Assembly (NCBI GenBank): GCA_944472135.2
Contig: OX235262.1
Coordinates: forward strand, 43,389,804-43,453,803
Length of the DNA: 64,000 nt
Direction of reading: 5' to 3'
DNA from: Trichobilharzia regenti
Taxonomy: Eukaryota; Platyhelminthes; Trematoda; Strigeidida; Schistosomatidae
Within the stretch, counting starts at the first letter, position 1. The number at the start of each line of letters is the position of its first letter. This document shows positions 22,576 to 32,870 of the stretch, in pieces. The position numbers were made by a program, and so were the translations under genes. Under the pieces are notes generated by a model. It was not told the origin of the DNA and did not search any database. It saw only the letters and a program-made list of their open reading frames with translations.

Positions 22576-22793
22576 TTAGCCAATGAGAGATGAAAGAATG
22601 GCATTATACTGACCAATAGCGTGAGAGTATTGATCGTTTTTATATTTTGCATAGCGACGTGGAATTTTCGATTGAATTTAGTTAGACTCGAAGGCATTAG
22701 AGATTTGTCTCTAATTTGGTATTTAAGCTTGGCGAGAGCAGTTAATGCGAAATCCACTGTTTGCGCCTTAGGTGTTTGATGATTACACCAAAT

Positions 22794-22989
22794 TTTCAAG
22801 TATTGGTTTATTGTAGGGATTTTGTTTGATTGCATGGAGGATTTAATCATGAGCTGACATCAGTTAGAGAACCACTGGAAAACCTGGGAGTACTGGACAG
22901 TACTGGACAGGACGAAACGGCTGTTCAGTACTCCCAGGTTTTCCAGTGGTTCTCTAACTGATGTCAGCTCATGATTAAATCCTCCATGC
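22794..22989. mobile_element. Palindromic Sm-alpha-derived insertion upstream of HSP70 copy 1
   Basis: 196 bp present only in copy 1. It is flanked by GATTACACCAAAT (22781-22793) and GATTACACAAAAT (22990-23002), an almost perfect 13-bp target duplication; copy 2 has the single uninterrupted site. After a lead-in (CAAGTATTGGTTTATTG) two arms of roughly 60 bp form an inverted repeat, from TGCATGGAGGATTTAATC to its complement near 22972-22989. The centre is GGACGAAACGGCTGTTC, the 3' half of a hammerhead. Confidence 0.8.
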
Positions 22990-23876
22990 GATTACACAAA
23001 ATATTTTCTAGAGTTGTGGTTACCGAATACACTTCATACAGTTGTGATATAATTAGGCGTTCTTCGTGTGCTGGTTTTCTGTTGCCTAGTTGGTTGGTTA
23101 TCTATCTAGGTAACAATTTCTGTGCACATTTTAGTCTGAAACTAAGACCACCCAGCGGGTAGTTTACGATGAGTTTGGAAACCCTGAGCATAAGACATCA
23201 CTCTATGTCCTTTACTATCCTTTAATACAATTTACTTCAGATTCTAAACTCATTTTCACCATTATTTTCCTGTGATATTAAAATTTGAGGGATTGAAAAT
23301 AGTTTGACTGAACACTAGTGACCTATGTGATATGTCTAGTCCTCTGTCCTCCTCCTCTATCAGTATAAAAAATAGTAATGATAATGAGTTCGTTTTATGT
23401 ATTGGATCCAGACATTAAAAACTAACTCCACCATACTAATTCCTCCTTATTCAGACATTGAATAGACAAAAGGATTAGGCGAAGACACTTCGTTTTCAAT
23501 TAGGTCCTCATCTATGACTTTACTGTAGTTTGCGTATCGACTTTAATGCAATAGTGTAATTTAACAATGTAATGGTGATAGATTCCTAAGAGTTAGTTAG
23601 TTAGTTAGTTTGCCTTTAGGTCAGTTGATGACATTGGTTGTTGGTCTCGCTGAAATCACGAATTTATAGAAGTTGGTATTCATGGGCCATCGGGTCGGGT
23701 GCAGGTGGCTGAATGGTCCACGAGCTAGTCTTGTAAAATGAAGCTCTTGGATTCTAATGACGGTAGGCTATAACGCTGAAAATCCCATTCTGTCTCATTA
23801 GTGTTGTTTGGAATAAAGTGATTATTATTATTATTATTATCCAAGTACACAAGCCTCCCTGTGATAAACATATCTC
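22990..23876. other. Upstream flank of HSP70 copy 1 (segment Z)
   Basis: Almost identical to 45541-46428. Contains GTTA repeats near 23593 and a tRNA-like fragment with an (ATT)n tail. No gene seen. Confidence 0.6.
23690..23842 (+). mobile_element. tRNA-like retroposon fragment with (ATT)n tail
   Basis: A-box-like GGTGGCTGAATGGTCCAC is followed by a poor B-box region and by TTTGGAATAAAGTGATT running into (ATT)n. The same 3' end (TGTTTGGAATAAAG plus ATT repeats) closes the LINE fragment near 63670, suggesting a SINE that shares a LINE tail. Its duplicate is at 46245-46393. Confidence 0.5.
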
Positions 23877-24357
23877 TGTAGGGGACTAATTTTAGAGTTC
23901 ACTAACATTCCAAATATAAAAGTAATAATCCAAGTCAATGGAGTGTTAAATCACGATATATTACCAAAAATGCAGTGACGAGTTCTATCAACAAAAAGGA
24001 TTACTTGGATATAAAGTCTAAGTCATCTGCTACAAATTATTTATATAATCCACGGGCACGTTAATTGTTTGGACTGCGTCTGCTGTAGCTGCTGTGTTCC
24101 GGTTGTAGAAATGTCTTCGGTTGAGAGTAGTAGACTCCTACAATAAATCCGAAGTATACAACACGGTGTGAGTGGAGCAAGTAAGCAGAAGTGACCAGGG
24201 AGAAGACGAAGTCTCCAACAGCAGAGTGTATTTTTCAATTGTACACGGAAGTTATGTATATTTCAACAAGAAGCGTTTTAAACAAAAATTATGTACAATA
24301 TCTCGAATTTATACAAATAACCAAAAAGTGTACAATCACATTGTTACGTACTCCACA
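23877..24357 (-). repeat. 3' LTR of element A
   Basis: 481 bp; minus strand begins TGTGGAGTACG and ends CCCCTACA. A polypurine tract (AGGGGGAGAG on the minus strand, 24362-24371) lies just before it. The following 470 bases to the pol stop are non-coding. Confidence 0.92.
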
Positions 24358-24834
24358 CGGCTCTCCCCCTAGAGGTCCGGAGAGACAACCGGAAAATGAT
24401 AAGTAAAACTGTGAAGTAAATAATAATAGTAATAACAATTTTTGGATAAAAATAGGGATATATTACAACATGCATAAACGCGAGAAGGTATGTGAATCAT
24501 GTAAAGTCTGAAAGCATATACAATTAGTTCAGCAATAAAAATTGAAATAGAAAGTCATGTCACTTAAATTTGCACTAACCATGAACATAGATTTTTAATG
24601 TATAAAGAAAAATATGTAAATACACAGTAATTAAGGAGGGGAAAGAAAACATTAAAAAATATGGATTAAAGATCAATAGTTTCTGAAAAGGACAATACCT
24701 GTTTTGTAGGTGAGGTACATATAAATAAATAATAGTGATAGTAACATCAAAGTTTACGACGAAATACTAACGGTCATGATAATAATGTCTAAACGAAAAA
24801 GATAATAATAATTTGTAATTATATATTTTTTTTA

Positions 24835-27800
24835 TTAGTCCTCAAAATGAACGTAGCGAGCCGGTTTACTGATTTGCCGACCACTACGTGTTTGATATGG
24901 AGGGAGGATAAGACTTGGTGCCGGTGGAGTGGAATCGGATGTTTGATTATTTGATTGCGCAGCTGCCGATGTAGATTCGAAGTCGTTGTCGGTGTATGCG
25001 GGTTTGATTCGATCAATGGAAATAGTCTCTCGTTTTCCATTCTTGTTCACTGTAAAGTGTTTGTCTGAACGTTTAATAACTTGAAAGGGTCCTTCGTATG
25101 GAGGTTGCAATCCTTTTCTGATGGCGTCGACTCGAATGAAGACGAATTTGCAAGTTTGTAGATGTTTGTTGATCTGATCTCGTCGGGGAGATTGTCGAGG
25201 TGCTGTTGGTTGAAGTTGAAGCATTTGTCTAGTTAATCGGTTAGTGAAGTCGGCAATGTTCACGTCTGTGGAATCGGCTGAGGGGACTAGCTGTCCAGGC
25301 AAGGTTAGGTTGGTGCCATAGACAAGTTGAGCCGGTGTACATCCTAAATCTTCTTTGATAGTAGATCGGATACCAAGTAAAATCAAAGGTAAGTATTCAC
25401 TCCACTTAGATGTATCATTCTGCGCCATCAGGGAGCTTTTCAGTTGTCTGTGGAATCTTTCCACTAGACCATTCGCTGCCGGATGATAGGCTGTTGTGGA
25501 GATATGTTTCACTCCCAGAAGTCTCGTCAGTTCGCGAAAGAGTGTCGATTGGAATTGAGGACCGCGGTCGGATGTAATAGTAGTTGGTACACCGTAGTTT
25601 GACACCCAACGGTCGAGAAAAACTAAAGCAACGTTTTCAGCAGATATGTCGTTTAAGGGGCATGCAATAGCCCAACGAGTAAATCTATCAATCGCTGTCA
25701 GGATATGTGTATATCCTCTTGATGTTGGCAATGGTCCCACGATATCTATATGGATATGCTGAAATCTCCTTTCGGGTAATTCAAACGTCTTCGGGGTTGT
25801 AATAGTGTGGCGGTGTACTTTGGAGCATTGGCATTGGAGACATTCTCGTGCCCATCTCCGAATGTCAGAGTTCATTTTAGGCCACACGAAGCGTTCGCTG
25901 ATCAGTCTGACCGTGGCGCGTACTCCAGGGTGAGAAAGCGAATGTAAATGTTCGAACAATGCTTTTCGGCAACTGAGAGGGACAAATGGACGATTAGTGC
26001 CGGTAGATACATCGCAGACTATGGTTGCATCTGATAAGGGGATAGGCACATCTTTGAGCTGTAAGGAAGAGTTTCTGCGGCAGGTTTGGAGTTCAACGTC
26101 ATCTCTTTGTAATTGAGCCATACGATCAAGACTGATGTCTACCGACGTTTGAAGCTGGTTAATGTCACTTCTTGAAAGAGAATCGGCTACCACGTTCGCA
26201 TCCCCTTTGATGTACTGGATGTCGGTTGAAAATTGGGAGATATAATCCAACTGTCTGGCTTCTCTAGGGGAGTGTTTATCGAGTGAAGTAGTGAAAGCAT
26301 GACACAGGGGCTTGTGGTCAGTAAAAATAGTGAAATGCCGGCCCTGTAGTAAGTAACTGAAATGCTTCACTGCAAGATATATGGCCAGCAATTCTCTCCC
26401 AAAAGTGCTGTATCGTGTCTGAGCCGGTTCCAACTTCTTAGAAAAGAATGCGAGTGGGGTGACTTCACCCTTCATCTTTTGTTGTAATACTGCCCCTACA
26501 GCTACTTGGGAGGCATCTGTGCACAAAATAAGCGACGCTTCGGGGTTGATATGGGATAGCATAGTGACTTTGGATAAGGCGTCTTTTGCGTTGCAAAAAG
26601 ATTCGTGTGCTTGAGCTGACCACTGAAACTTTTTAGGATCATTTTTAAGGAGGTCGGTTAACGGCTGGACGATGGAGGCACACGAAGGAATGAAACGCCG
26701 ATAGAAATTAAACATCCCCAAAAAACGTCTGACCTTCTTGAGTGAATCTGGTTCGGGGAAGTTTTTGATGGACTCTATCTTTTCCTCCGTAGGCGTAATA
26801 CCATTCGCGGTTATGTGGTGTCCCAGAAACTGTATAGAGGAGACACCGAATATGCACTTTTTGGGGTTAATGACGACTCCATATTGCTCAAATCGTTGAA
26901 ATAAGATGGTGAGGTGATCAGTATGTTCTTCGGGCGACGAGCTAGCAATTAAAACGTCATCGATATATACAAATACAAAGTCCAAACCTTGTGTGACCTG
27001 ATCCATGAAACGTTGGAAGGATTGTGCGGCGTTCTTTAGGCCAAATGGCATGCGGAGAAATTCAAACAAACCGAAAGGTGTGATGATGGCCGTTTTTTCG
27101 ATATCCTCTTGGGCAACTGGTATTTGGTGATAGGCCCTGACCAAGTCTACTTTAGAAAAAATGGTTTTTCCGTGTAATGTCAGGGAGAAATCATGAAGAT
27201 GAGGAATAGGATAACGGTCGGGAACTGTGGCATTGTTTAAATGTCGGTAATCCCCACATGGCCTCCAATCATGATCAGCTTTAGGCACCATGTGTAAGGG
27301 CGAAGACCAAGGACTATTGGAGGGTCTGATGATGCCGAGCTGCATCATGTGTTCAAATTCTGCCTTGGCTGCTGCTAATTTGTCCGGGGGTAATCTACGA
27401 GGACGAGCACGAACTGGTTGACCCGTAGTAACTATCTTGTGAGTGACTGTATGAGGGACGTCCTCGATGTTGTACGACGGCTTAAGAATTTTAGGGAAAC
27501 GATGAAGTAGGGCGGAAAAAGGGCAATCTGCTGGTCTTTCAATACTGATATTATAGACAGAATAGTTGGAGATAATTCCATGGATCTTTAGTTGGGTGTT
27601 GTTATCAATCAGTTTTTTATTGTTGACGTCAACTAACAGGTTGAAATTACTCAAGAAATCCGCTCCGAGGATGGCGTGACCGACGTCGGCTACTATGAAA
27701 ATCCATGTGAAACGCCGACGTAAACCTAGATCCAGTATGAGGGATTGCTCTCCATACGTCTGTATGCTTGTGTGGTTAGCTGCCCGGAGAGACAGTTTTC

Positions 27801-27945
27801 CGGGTGTCCGTGTAGATCGCCTGGATAGTGAAGGAGGGATCACGCTAACTTCTGCTCCCGTGTCTACCAGGAATAAAGTGTCTGAAGTTTTGTCCTTCAC
27901 ATAGAAGAGGCGACTTGTTTGCTTGCCAGTAACAGCTGTCGCCAT
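24835..27945 (-). CDS. pol: Pol polyprotein of element A
   Basis: Open frame of 1036 aa from the ATG at 27945. Domains in order (numbered with one extra upstream codon): aspartic protease DTGA 29-32; reverse transcriptase with YIDD 328-331; RNase H with TDAS 477-480; integrase HHCC zinc site H669, H673, C703, C706; integrase core D735, D794, E830 with DD35E spacing; GPF 953-955. All catalytic residues are present. The ATG overlaps the gag stop as TGATG, in the -1 frame relative to gag, so translation by termination-reinitiation or frameshifting is plausible. It differs from B and C at several residues (G90 for S, Q119 for H, Q446 for E). Confidence 0.95.
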   Translation of the reverse strand: MATAVTGKQTSRLFYVKDKTSDTLFLVDTGAEVSVIPPSLSRRSTRTPGKLSLRAANHTSIQTYGEQSLILDLGLRRRFTWIFIVADVGHAILGADFLSNFNLLVDVNNKKLIDNNTQLKIHGIISNYSVYNISIERPADCPFSALLHRFPKILKPSYNIEDVPHTVTHKIVTTGQPVRARPRRLPPDKLAAAKAEFEHMMQLGIIRPSNSPWSSPLHMVPKADHDWRPCGDYRHLNNATVPDRYPIPHLHDFSLTLHGKTIFSKVDLVRAYHQIPVAQEDIEKTAIITPFGLFEFLRMPFGLKNAAQSFQRFMDQVTQGLDFVFVYIDDVLIASSSPEEHTDHLTILFQRFEQYGVVINPKKCIFGVSSIQFLGHHITANGITPTEEKIESIKNFPEPDSLKKVRRFLGMFNFYRRFIPSCASIVQPLTDLLKNDPKKFQWSAQAHESFCNAKDALSKVTMLSHINPEASLILCTDASQVAVGAVLQQKMKGEVTPLAFFSKKLEPAQTRYSTFGRELLAIYLAVKHFSYLLQGRHFTIFTDHKPLCHAFTTSLDKHSPREARQLDYISQFSTDIQYIKGDANVVADSLSRSDINQLQTSVDISLDRMAQLQRDDVELQTCRRNSSLQLKDVPIPLSDATIVCDVSTGTNRPFVPLSCRKALFEHLHSLSHPGVRATVRLISERFVWPKMNSDIRRWARECLQCQCSKVHRHTITTPKTFELPERRFQHIHIDIVGPLPTSRGYTHILTAIDRFTRWAIACPLNDISAENVALVFLDRWVSNYGVPTTITSDRGPQFQSTLFRELTRLLGVKHISTTAYHPAANGLVERFHRQLKSSLMAQNDTSKWSEYLPLILLGIRSTIKEDLGCTPAQLVYGTNLTLPGQLVPSADSTDVNIADFTNRLTRQMLQLQPTAPRQSPRRDQINKHLQTCKFVFIRVDAIRKGLQPPYEGPFQVIKRSDKHFTVNKNGKRETISIDRIKPAYTDNDFESTSAAAQSNNQTSDSTPPAPSLILPPYQTRSGRQISKPARYVHFED

Positions 27946-28832
27946 CACTGTCTGGCTGAGGCGTTTCCCTGAGCCTGGTTGGCTTCGCTAAAGCTGCACG
28001 GTTTTACACATTTCAGGGCATGACGTCCAAACTTCCAGTGATACCAGCATATATTACTATCCCGAGAAGACGTGTGAGAACGCTGTCGTGAGAAGGATCG
28101 TCGTCGTGATGGTGACCTTCTTTGTGAACTCAGCCTCCGGACTCGTCGATCAGACCTATTAGTTTCCAACTTGTCAATCCTTGCCGCTAAGTCTGCAATG
28201 GCGGCGAGTATCGGTGTGTCTGCCGTGGGTGTGGAATGACACGGTGTGGCACTATCAGATGCTATGTGACTTATGGTGTTATCAGATAAAACATCCATAA
28301 TACTATCTGCCATGTCACTTAGTTGGTCTAAGTCATACGACTTTCCTGAGATGATTAAAATTTGCTGGACATTTCTAGGTAAACGTTGCAACCACATCTG
28401 TTTCAGCACTACCTCGTCTACTTTATGATGTCCGATTAACTGGCGCATGTGCCTGAGCAGCTGGGATGGTTTACGTGGGCCTAGTTCACAGCCTGTGAGC
28501 AATTGTTGGATTCTTTTCTCATCCGACAAACTGGTGCGTTGTATGAGGAGGGCTTTAAGTTTATCAAATTGATGTTCCGTCGGAGGATCTTCGATGAAAT
28601 CGCTGATTTCTGTCAATACTGACGGAGGGAGTTCTGCCAGCACCATACCATATTTGGCTATCTGGGACTTAATGCCCCGTGCTTCTAGCAACGGCTCAAT
28701 TACCGCAAACCAAATCCTTGGTTCTGCGAAACCGTATTGAGGTAAACGAAAATCAGTGATGGCATTTATTGTGGCATTTGTCTCGCTATTAGTTGTCTGC
28801 TCGTTTGATGTACCGGACTGAGGTGATGACAT
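27945..28832 (-). CDS. gag: Gag protein of element A
   Basis: Structural protein forming the intracellular particle that packages element RNA. It is 295 aa from the first ATG at 28832. The open frame extends 27 codons upstream from TTG, and that extension is hydrophobic, but a TTG start is unlikely. The body is a capsid-like helical region, then an SR-rich basic tract, then a finger [18 protein letters not shown] near the C-terminus, spaced CX2HX9CX3C. This CHCC finger replaces the usual CCHC knuckle and is characteristic of the CsRn1 clade. The stop overlaps the pol start. Confidence 0.93.
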   Translation of the reverse strand: MSSPQSGTSNEQTTNSETNATINAITDFRLPQYGFAEPRIWFAVIEPLLEARGIKSQIAKYGMVLAELPPSVLTEISDFIEDPPTEHQFDKLKALLIQRTSLSDEKRIQQLLTGCELGPRKPSQLLRHMRQLIGHHKVDEVVLKQMWLQRLPRNVQQILIISGKSYDLDQLSDMADSIMDVLSDNTISHIASDSATPCHSTPTADTPILAAIADLAARIDKLETNRSDRRVRRLSSQRRSPSRRRSFSRQRSHTSSRDSNICWYHWKFGRHALKCVKPCSFSEANQAQGNASARQ

Positions 28833-28950
28833 TATAAATATGAGGTTATTGGTGCAAATTAGGATACAAATATAAACCACACACAAAATCACAATGAATA
28901 TACAAAATAGCAAAAATAAGAATATGAATATGCCAAAATAATCCGTGTTC

Positions 28951-28967
28951 TTATCGGGCTCACCAAT
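28951..28967 (-). other. Primer binding site of element A
   Basis: TGGTGAGCCCGATAAG on the minus strand, a few bases inside the 5' LTR. TGGTGA plus CCCGA fits the 3' end of tRNA-Trp as used by CsRn1-type elements. Element B has the same site at 34623-34638 and element C at 51501-51518. Confidence 0.65.
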
Positions 28968-28972
28968 TAATT

Positions 28973-29453
28973 TGTAGGGGACTAATATTAGAGTTCACTA
29001 ACATTACAAATATAAGAATAATAATCCAAGTCAATGGAGTGTTAAATAACAATATATTACCAAAAATGCAGTGACGAGTTATATCAACAAAAAGGATTAC
29101 TTGGATATAAAGTCTAAGTCCTCTGCTACAAATTATTTATATAATCCACGGGTACGTTAATTGTTTGGGTTGCGTCTGCTGTAGCTGCTGTGTTCCGGTT
29201 GTAGAAATGTCTTCGGTTGAGAGTAGTAGACTCCTACAATAAATCCGAAGTATACAACACGGTGTGAGTTGAGCAAGTAAGCAGAAATAACCAGGGAGAA
29301 GACGAAGTCTCCAACAGCAGAGTGTATTTTTCAATTGTACACGGAAGTTATGTATATTTCAACAAGAAGCGTTTTAAACAAAAATTATGTACAATATCTC
29401 GAATTTCTACAAATAACCAAAAAGTGTACAATCACATTGTTACGTACTCCACA
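28973..29453 (-). repeat. 5' LTR of element A
   Basis: 481 bp, the most diverged LTR of the three full elements. It abuts the inverted X segment; the sequence beyond (TACTAATAGC) is the reverse complement of the X end seen near 54680. Confidence 0.92.
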
Positions 29454-32135
29454 TACTAATAGCTACAGTAAATAGTCGTAGTACGCGTCGATCACCGAAG
29501 GGAATCTTCTGGAAAAAATCCATTCAATTTATGTATTTGATTCCAAACACTGTGCTATTTGCAGTGCTCAACTTGTTGAAAACCTGACAATTGATAGAAG
29601 GAATCGTCCCGATTCGTATTCCATTTGCAATTTCTTTTGTGTACCCACTATTAAGGAACATTCAACACCTGTCGGGACTGATCTCTCAAGGACTGGAAGT
29701 CAATGCAGTTTTGTCTACAGAGAAATCTTAATCCCCCCTATGGACCTCTGTAATGTAAGTCACAATGTACCAACTTTGGGGTCCGGCTTTTATAATTACT
29801 CATAGAAGGCTTTCTGGTTGCACGATGGAAATAATTCTCTGCTACTGCATACCTATACACTAGCATTACAGCTCCGCCCTTGATCCCCCATTCTACCCCA
29901 CGATAAAATAGGCAGGTTACTTGGTGACTGTAACTGCCTTCAGTCTCGTCAGTTACCATTCACTCTAATTAAAGACTGACAATGTGACATAACATAAGCA
30001 ACTGTTAGGTCGGGCCTTTAGCTTATTACAGGGTGGGGATTTAGCCTAACATCTTAAGTACACAGCCAATGGGTATCATGTTCGGAATTTTCTCTCCACC
30101 TTTGTTTAAGCCTGAGCAAATGGGCAGGATCATTAGCCCACACACATGTATATACTAAATGTGGCTTATTTTACTTATCAGTTTGTTATCCCTTTACATG
30201 TTGGCGTTTTAAAGTAGATTCTGATGCATTCATAAGATTACATATAGATATATGACTATTCGTGTAAATTGGGGATGCCATTGTTCGGTGTAAATACAAG
30301 CATATGTAAAATATGCCTTGTGGGCTAAGTCAATTTGCATCTTGGTTCGATAAAAACCGTTAAGAATCAATTATATCTCTTGAGAACAATTTCTAAGTAG
30401 ACATTGTTCTCAGCCAACCATGAAATGTGTTACACCTAAGATATGTGTGTAACAGTAGAATATGATTCACACTGCTTTCACTAGCTAATATCATCATTTC
30501 TTCTTATACAAACGTGTTAGAAGAGGATTTTCAGCTAAATTTTCAGTCTGTGTACTCTCGCTGATATGTAGCTTGAGACTTCAGATCACTGGGGGTAATT
30601 GTATAGCACACTTACTGAACCATCAATTTATTTTCACAACTAAATATATCCAGATATGACCCTTATTGTTTGGGATTTATCATACAAGAAACAATGCGTC
30701 TGCTGACTGCCTTCAATATAGGACTTTGCACATAAATGCAGCAGTTCGAGTTGCCAAACTCCATCTAGTCACATAAAAGAAGACGAAAAAGCGACTCAAA
30801 ACAACGGTGATAAACAGGAATGTGAGCGAGAAACTATAATAACATGGGGTTCAATGGATACAGCAGATCGAAAAGTCTGAATGCATCTGTGTCATTGAGA
30901 GCAATTATAAGCCATGTTATAGATTATCTCCAACTATTGGTTCTTGGAATCCCGAAGACTCTAGGCAGTCAGTCTACACCTACCTACGTGTATGACTAAT
31001 ACTAAGTGATTAAGGCTTCTGGTCTGACCACCTAACCCTAACCCTTTCCAGCCCAATCCTAAGTCAGCTAACGTCGGTGGACAAGTAAGCAGTTGATTGG
31101 TATGTGTAACACCTGACATAGGTATCTAAATCAATATAGCTTCACAACCTTATTAATCGACTTAATGTCTTTACCTGTCACTGAGCAACAAAGCTCAGTA
31201 TTACTCACTATATTATATCACATCATTATTATCATTTAGCACTTGACATAGTATGTAAACATCCATGATCGAAGACAACTGGCCTCATCAGGTCTTCCAC
31301 TTTCAATAGCCATGTCTCTCAGCCATTAAAAAGGACAGAGTGAACTGATTCGCAGTACACACGTCCTTTCATCAATAACCGAATATCGCATCTACGCCAG
31401 CGACGACGTAGTTTGGTAGATATCATATAAGCCATTTGTATTCGTGCTGAGATTTTGTCAGCAACCAGTCTATACGAGCTGATTCAACTTTGGAAGTAAG
31501 TGAAGTGGTCAACACGCTCAACAGATTCCCTTTCTATCTTTAAAGGTGGTAGTTCTTGAAGACTGGTCCCTCAGCATCATCTTAGATTTGGCAGGAGCAA
31601 ATCAAATGCGAAGCATTTGGAGACGATGTGTTGTCAAGGTGTTTAGAATACACCTAGTAGAACTATATCATTCGCATATTCTAAGATAGCAAGACTGTTG
31701 GTTGGTAACAGATCTATTTCCAGGTTGCTGACTCCAGCTAAGATTGATTCTATTAGTAATTCTCTGATAATGAAGGGGGGACAGCGAGCATTCTTGACGG
31801 GCACCACTTGTTGTCATCACTTCAGGTGACAGCTGTCTATAAGATTCGTGAGTTCGAGTGGAGTGCCTTGATTATTGCGGTGTACTGTCTCGCCACTCCT
31901 CTCAGGGCCGAAAATTTCCACAGCAATTCTCAGTCGATTAAGTTGGACTCCACCTTCAGGTCAGGTAATATGCCAACTATTAAATGACAGTATGTCCACT
32001 TTTGTCAATCCGCTGAAGGGTGAATAAACTCCCTACCAGATATTTTCGCTTTTGTCTTTTCATGAGCTCCAATTAATCTACACATGATTGTTGAGCATAC
32101 AATCTTGGAGACCGTATTAGTCAAGCTAGCCGCTG
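29454..32135 (-). repeat. Segment X, inverted copy
   Basis: Reverse complement of 52005-54686 at near identity along about 2.68 kb. It lies between element A (-) and element B (+). It contains a LINE remnant, a dispersed repeat (about 30720-31100) and a short telomere-like TAACCC run near 31031-31048. No host gene was seen. Confidence 0.9.
31225..32100 (-). pseudogene. Decayed non-LTR retrotransposon RT, in inverted X
   Basis: On the minus strand, scattered frames give an RT C-terminal pattern: NDIVLLGV (relic of an ADDxxLL box), VERVDHFTYF, KLRRRWRRCDIRLLMKGRVY, ETWLLKVEDL, VFDHGCL. This resembles schistosome RTE/CR1-type LINEs. Many stops. Confidence 0.65.
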
Positions 32136-32453
32136 TGTGGAGTACGTAACAATGTGATTGTACACTTTTTGGTTATTTGTATGAATTCGAGATATTGTAC
32201 ATAATTTTTGTTTAAAACGCTTCTTGTTGAAATATACATAACTTCCGTGTACAATTGAAAATACACTCTGCTGTTGGAGACTTCGTCTTCTCCCTGGTCA
32301 CTTCTGCTTACTTGCTCGACTCACACCGTGTTGTATACTTCGGATTTATTGTAGGAGTCTACTACTCTCAACCGAAGACATTTCTACAACCGGAACACAG
32401 CAGCTACAGCATACGCAGTCCAAACAATTAACGTGCCCGTGGATTATATAAAT

Positions 32454-32615
32454 ATTTATTTATTTATTTTTTTTTTTTATTTTTGGTTACAGCTTGATTC
32501 CACACCGTATTTTTGGTACAAGTGTGGAATTTTCAGGGTGGATATCGGTAGCCCAAAATTCGCAGGCCAACCATAGATATCAGGTGTGCGTCGGCGTGGG
32601 CTCGAACCCCGGACC
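32454..32615 (-). mobile_element. 5'-truncated tRNA-derived SINE in the LTR of B
   Basis: On the minus strand it starts within the B box (GGGTTCGAGCCC), continues with the same body as the SINE at 8215-8416, and ends in an A-rich tail (T-run near 32467-32479). The tail side is at the left. AATAAT on the right repeats bases of the LTR target. Confidence 0.8.
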
Positions 32616-32663
32616 AATAATTTGTAGCAGATGACTTAGACTTTATATCCAAGTAATCCTTTT

Positions 32664-32857
32664 TGTGGTGATTGACAATTTCTATCTCTGTATTGTTTAA
32701 ATACTTACTGTTGACTGTTGACATGTTTCTTATATGAATGGCATTCTAATTCCGCTAAATACAAATACCTGAGTTCTGTCCTCTCTGTGTTTTGTTTGGA
32801 TTCTTGTAATTCAGTCATCTTGAAATAATAATACTACAATTACAATAAATTACTACA
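32664..32857 (+). repeat. 5' LTR of the gag-only element
   Basis: 194 bp, TGTGGTGATTG to ATTACTACA. The promoter is expected here, but no clear TATA can be singled out in the AT-rich sequence. Confidence 0.9.
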
Positions 32858-32870
32858 AATTGGCGTCGCG

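Larger units (their letters stand above)
23877..29453 (-). mobile_element. Ty3/gypsy element A, CsRn1-like, complete
   Basis: A complete LTR retrotransposon of 5577 bp on the minus strand: 5' LTR 28973-29453, PBS, gag, pol, polypurine tract, 3' LTR 23877-24357. By eye the two LTRs differ at about 15 of 481 positions. CsRn1-clade placement rests on the Gag CHCC finger and a PBS compatible with tRNA-Trp. It sits at the same site in segment Z as element C. Its right flank is the inverted X segment. Confidence 0.93.

Noticed and set aside
23701..23772. tRNA gene upstream of HSP70 copy 1
   Set aside because: tRNA-like A box only, poor B box, followed by a LINE-type ATT tail. It is a retroposon fragment.
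24819..25040. Short frames inside LTRs and pol, such as 24041-24238, 24172-24372 and 25415-25609 and their counterparts in the other copies
   Set aside because: They are shadows of the LTR and pol sequence in other frames, repeated only because the elements are repeated.
28833..28913. Hydrophobic N-terminal extension of Gag as a membrane anchor
   Set aside because: The extension begins at TTG and lies between the PBS and the first ATG. It is conserved only because the elements are nearly identical.
23877..29453. Retroviral provirus with env
   Set aside because: After pol there is only about 470 bp of non-coding DNA before the LTR. There is no env frame; it is a Ty3/gypsy retrotransposon.
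31031..31048. Interstitial telomere repeat (TAACCC), mirrored near 53093-53107
   Set aside because: Only about two to three units; too short to mean more than chance inside segment X.
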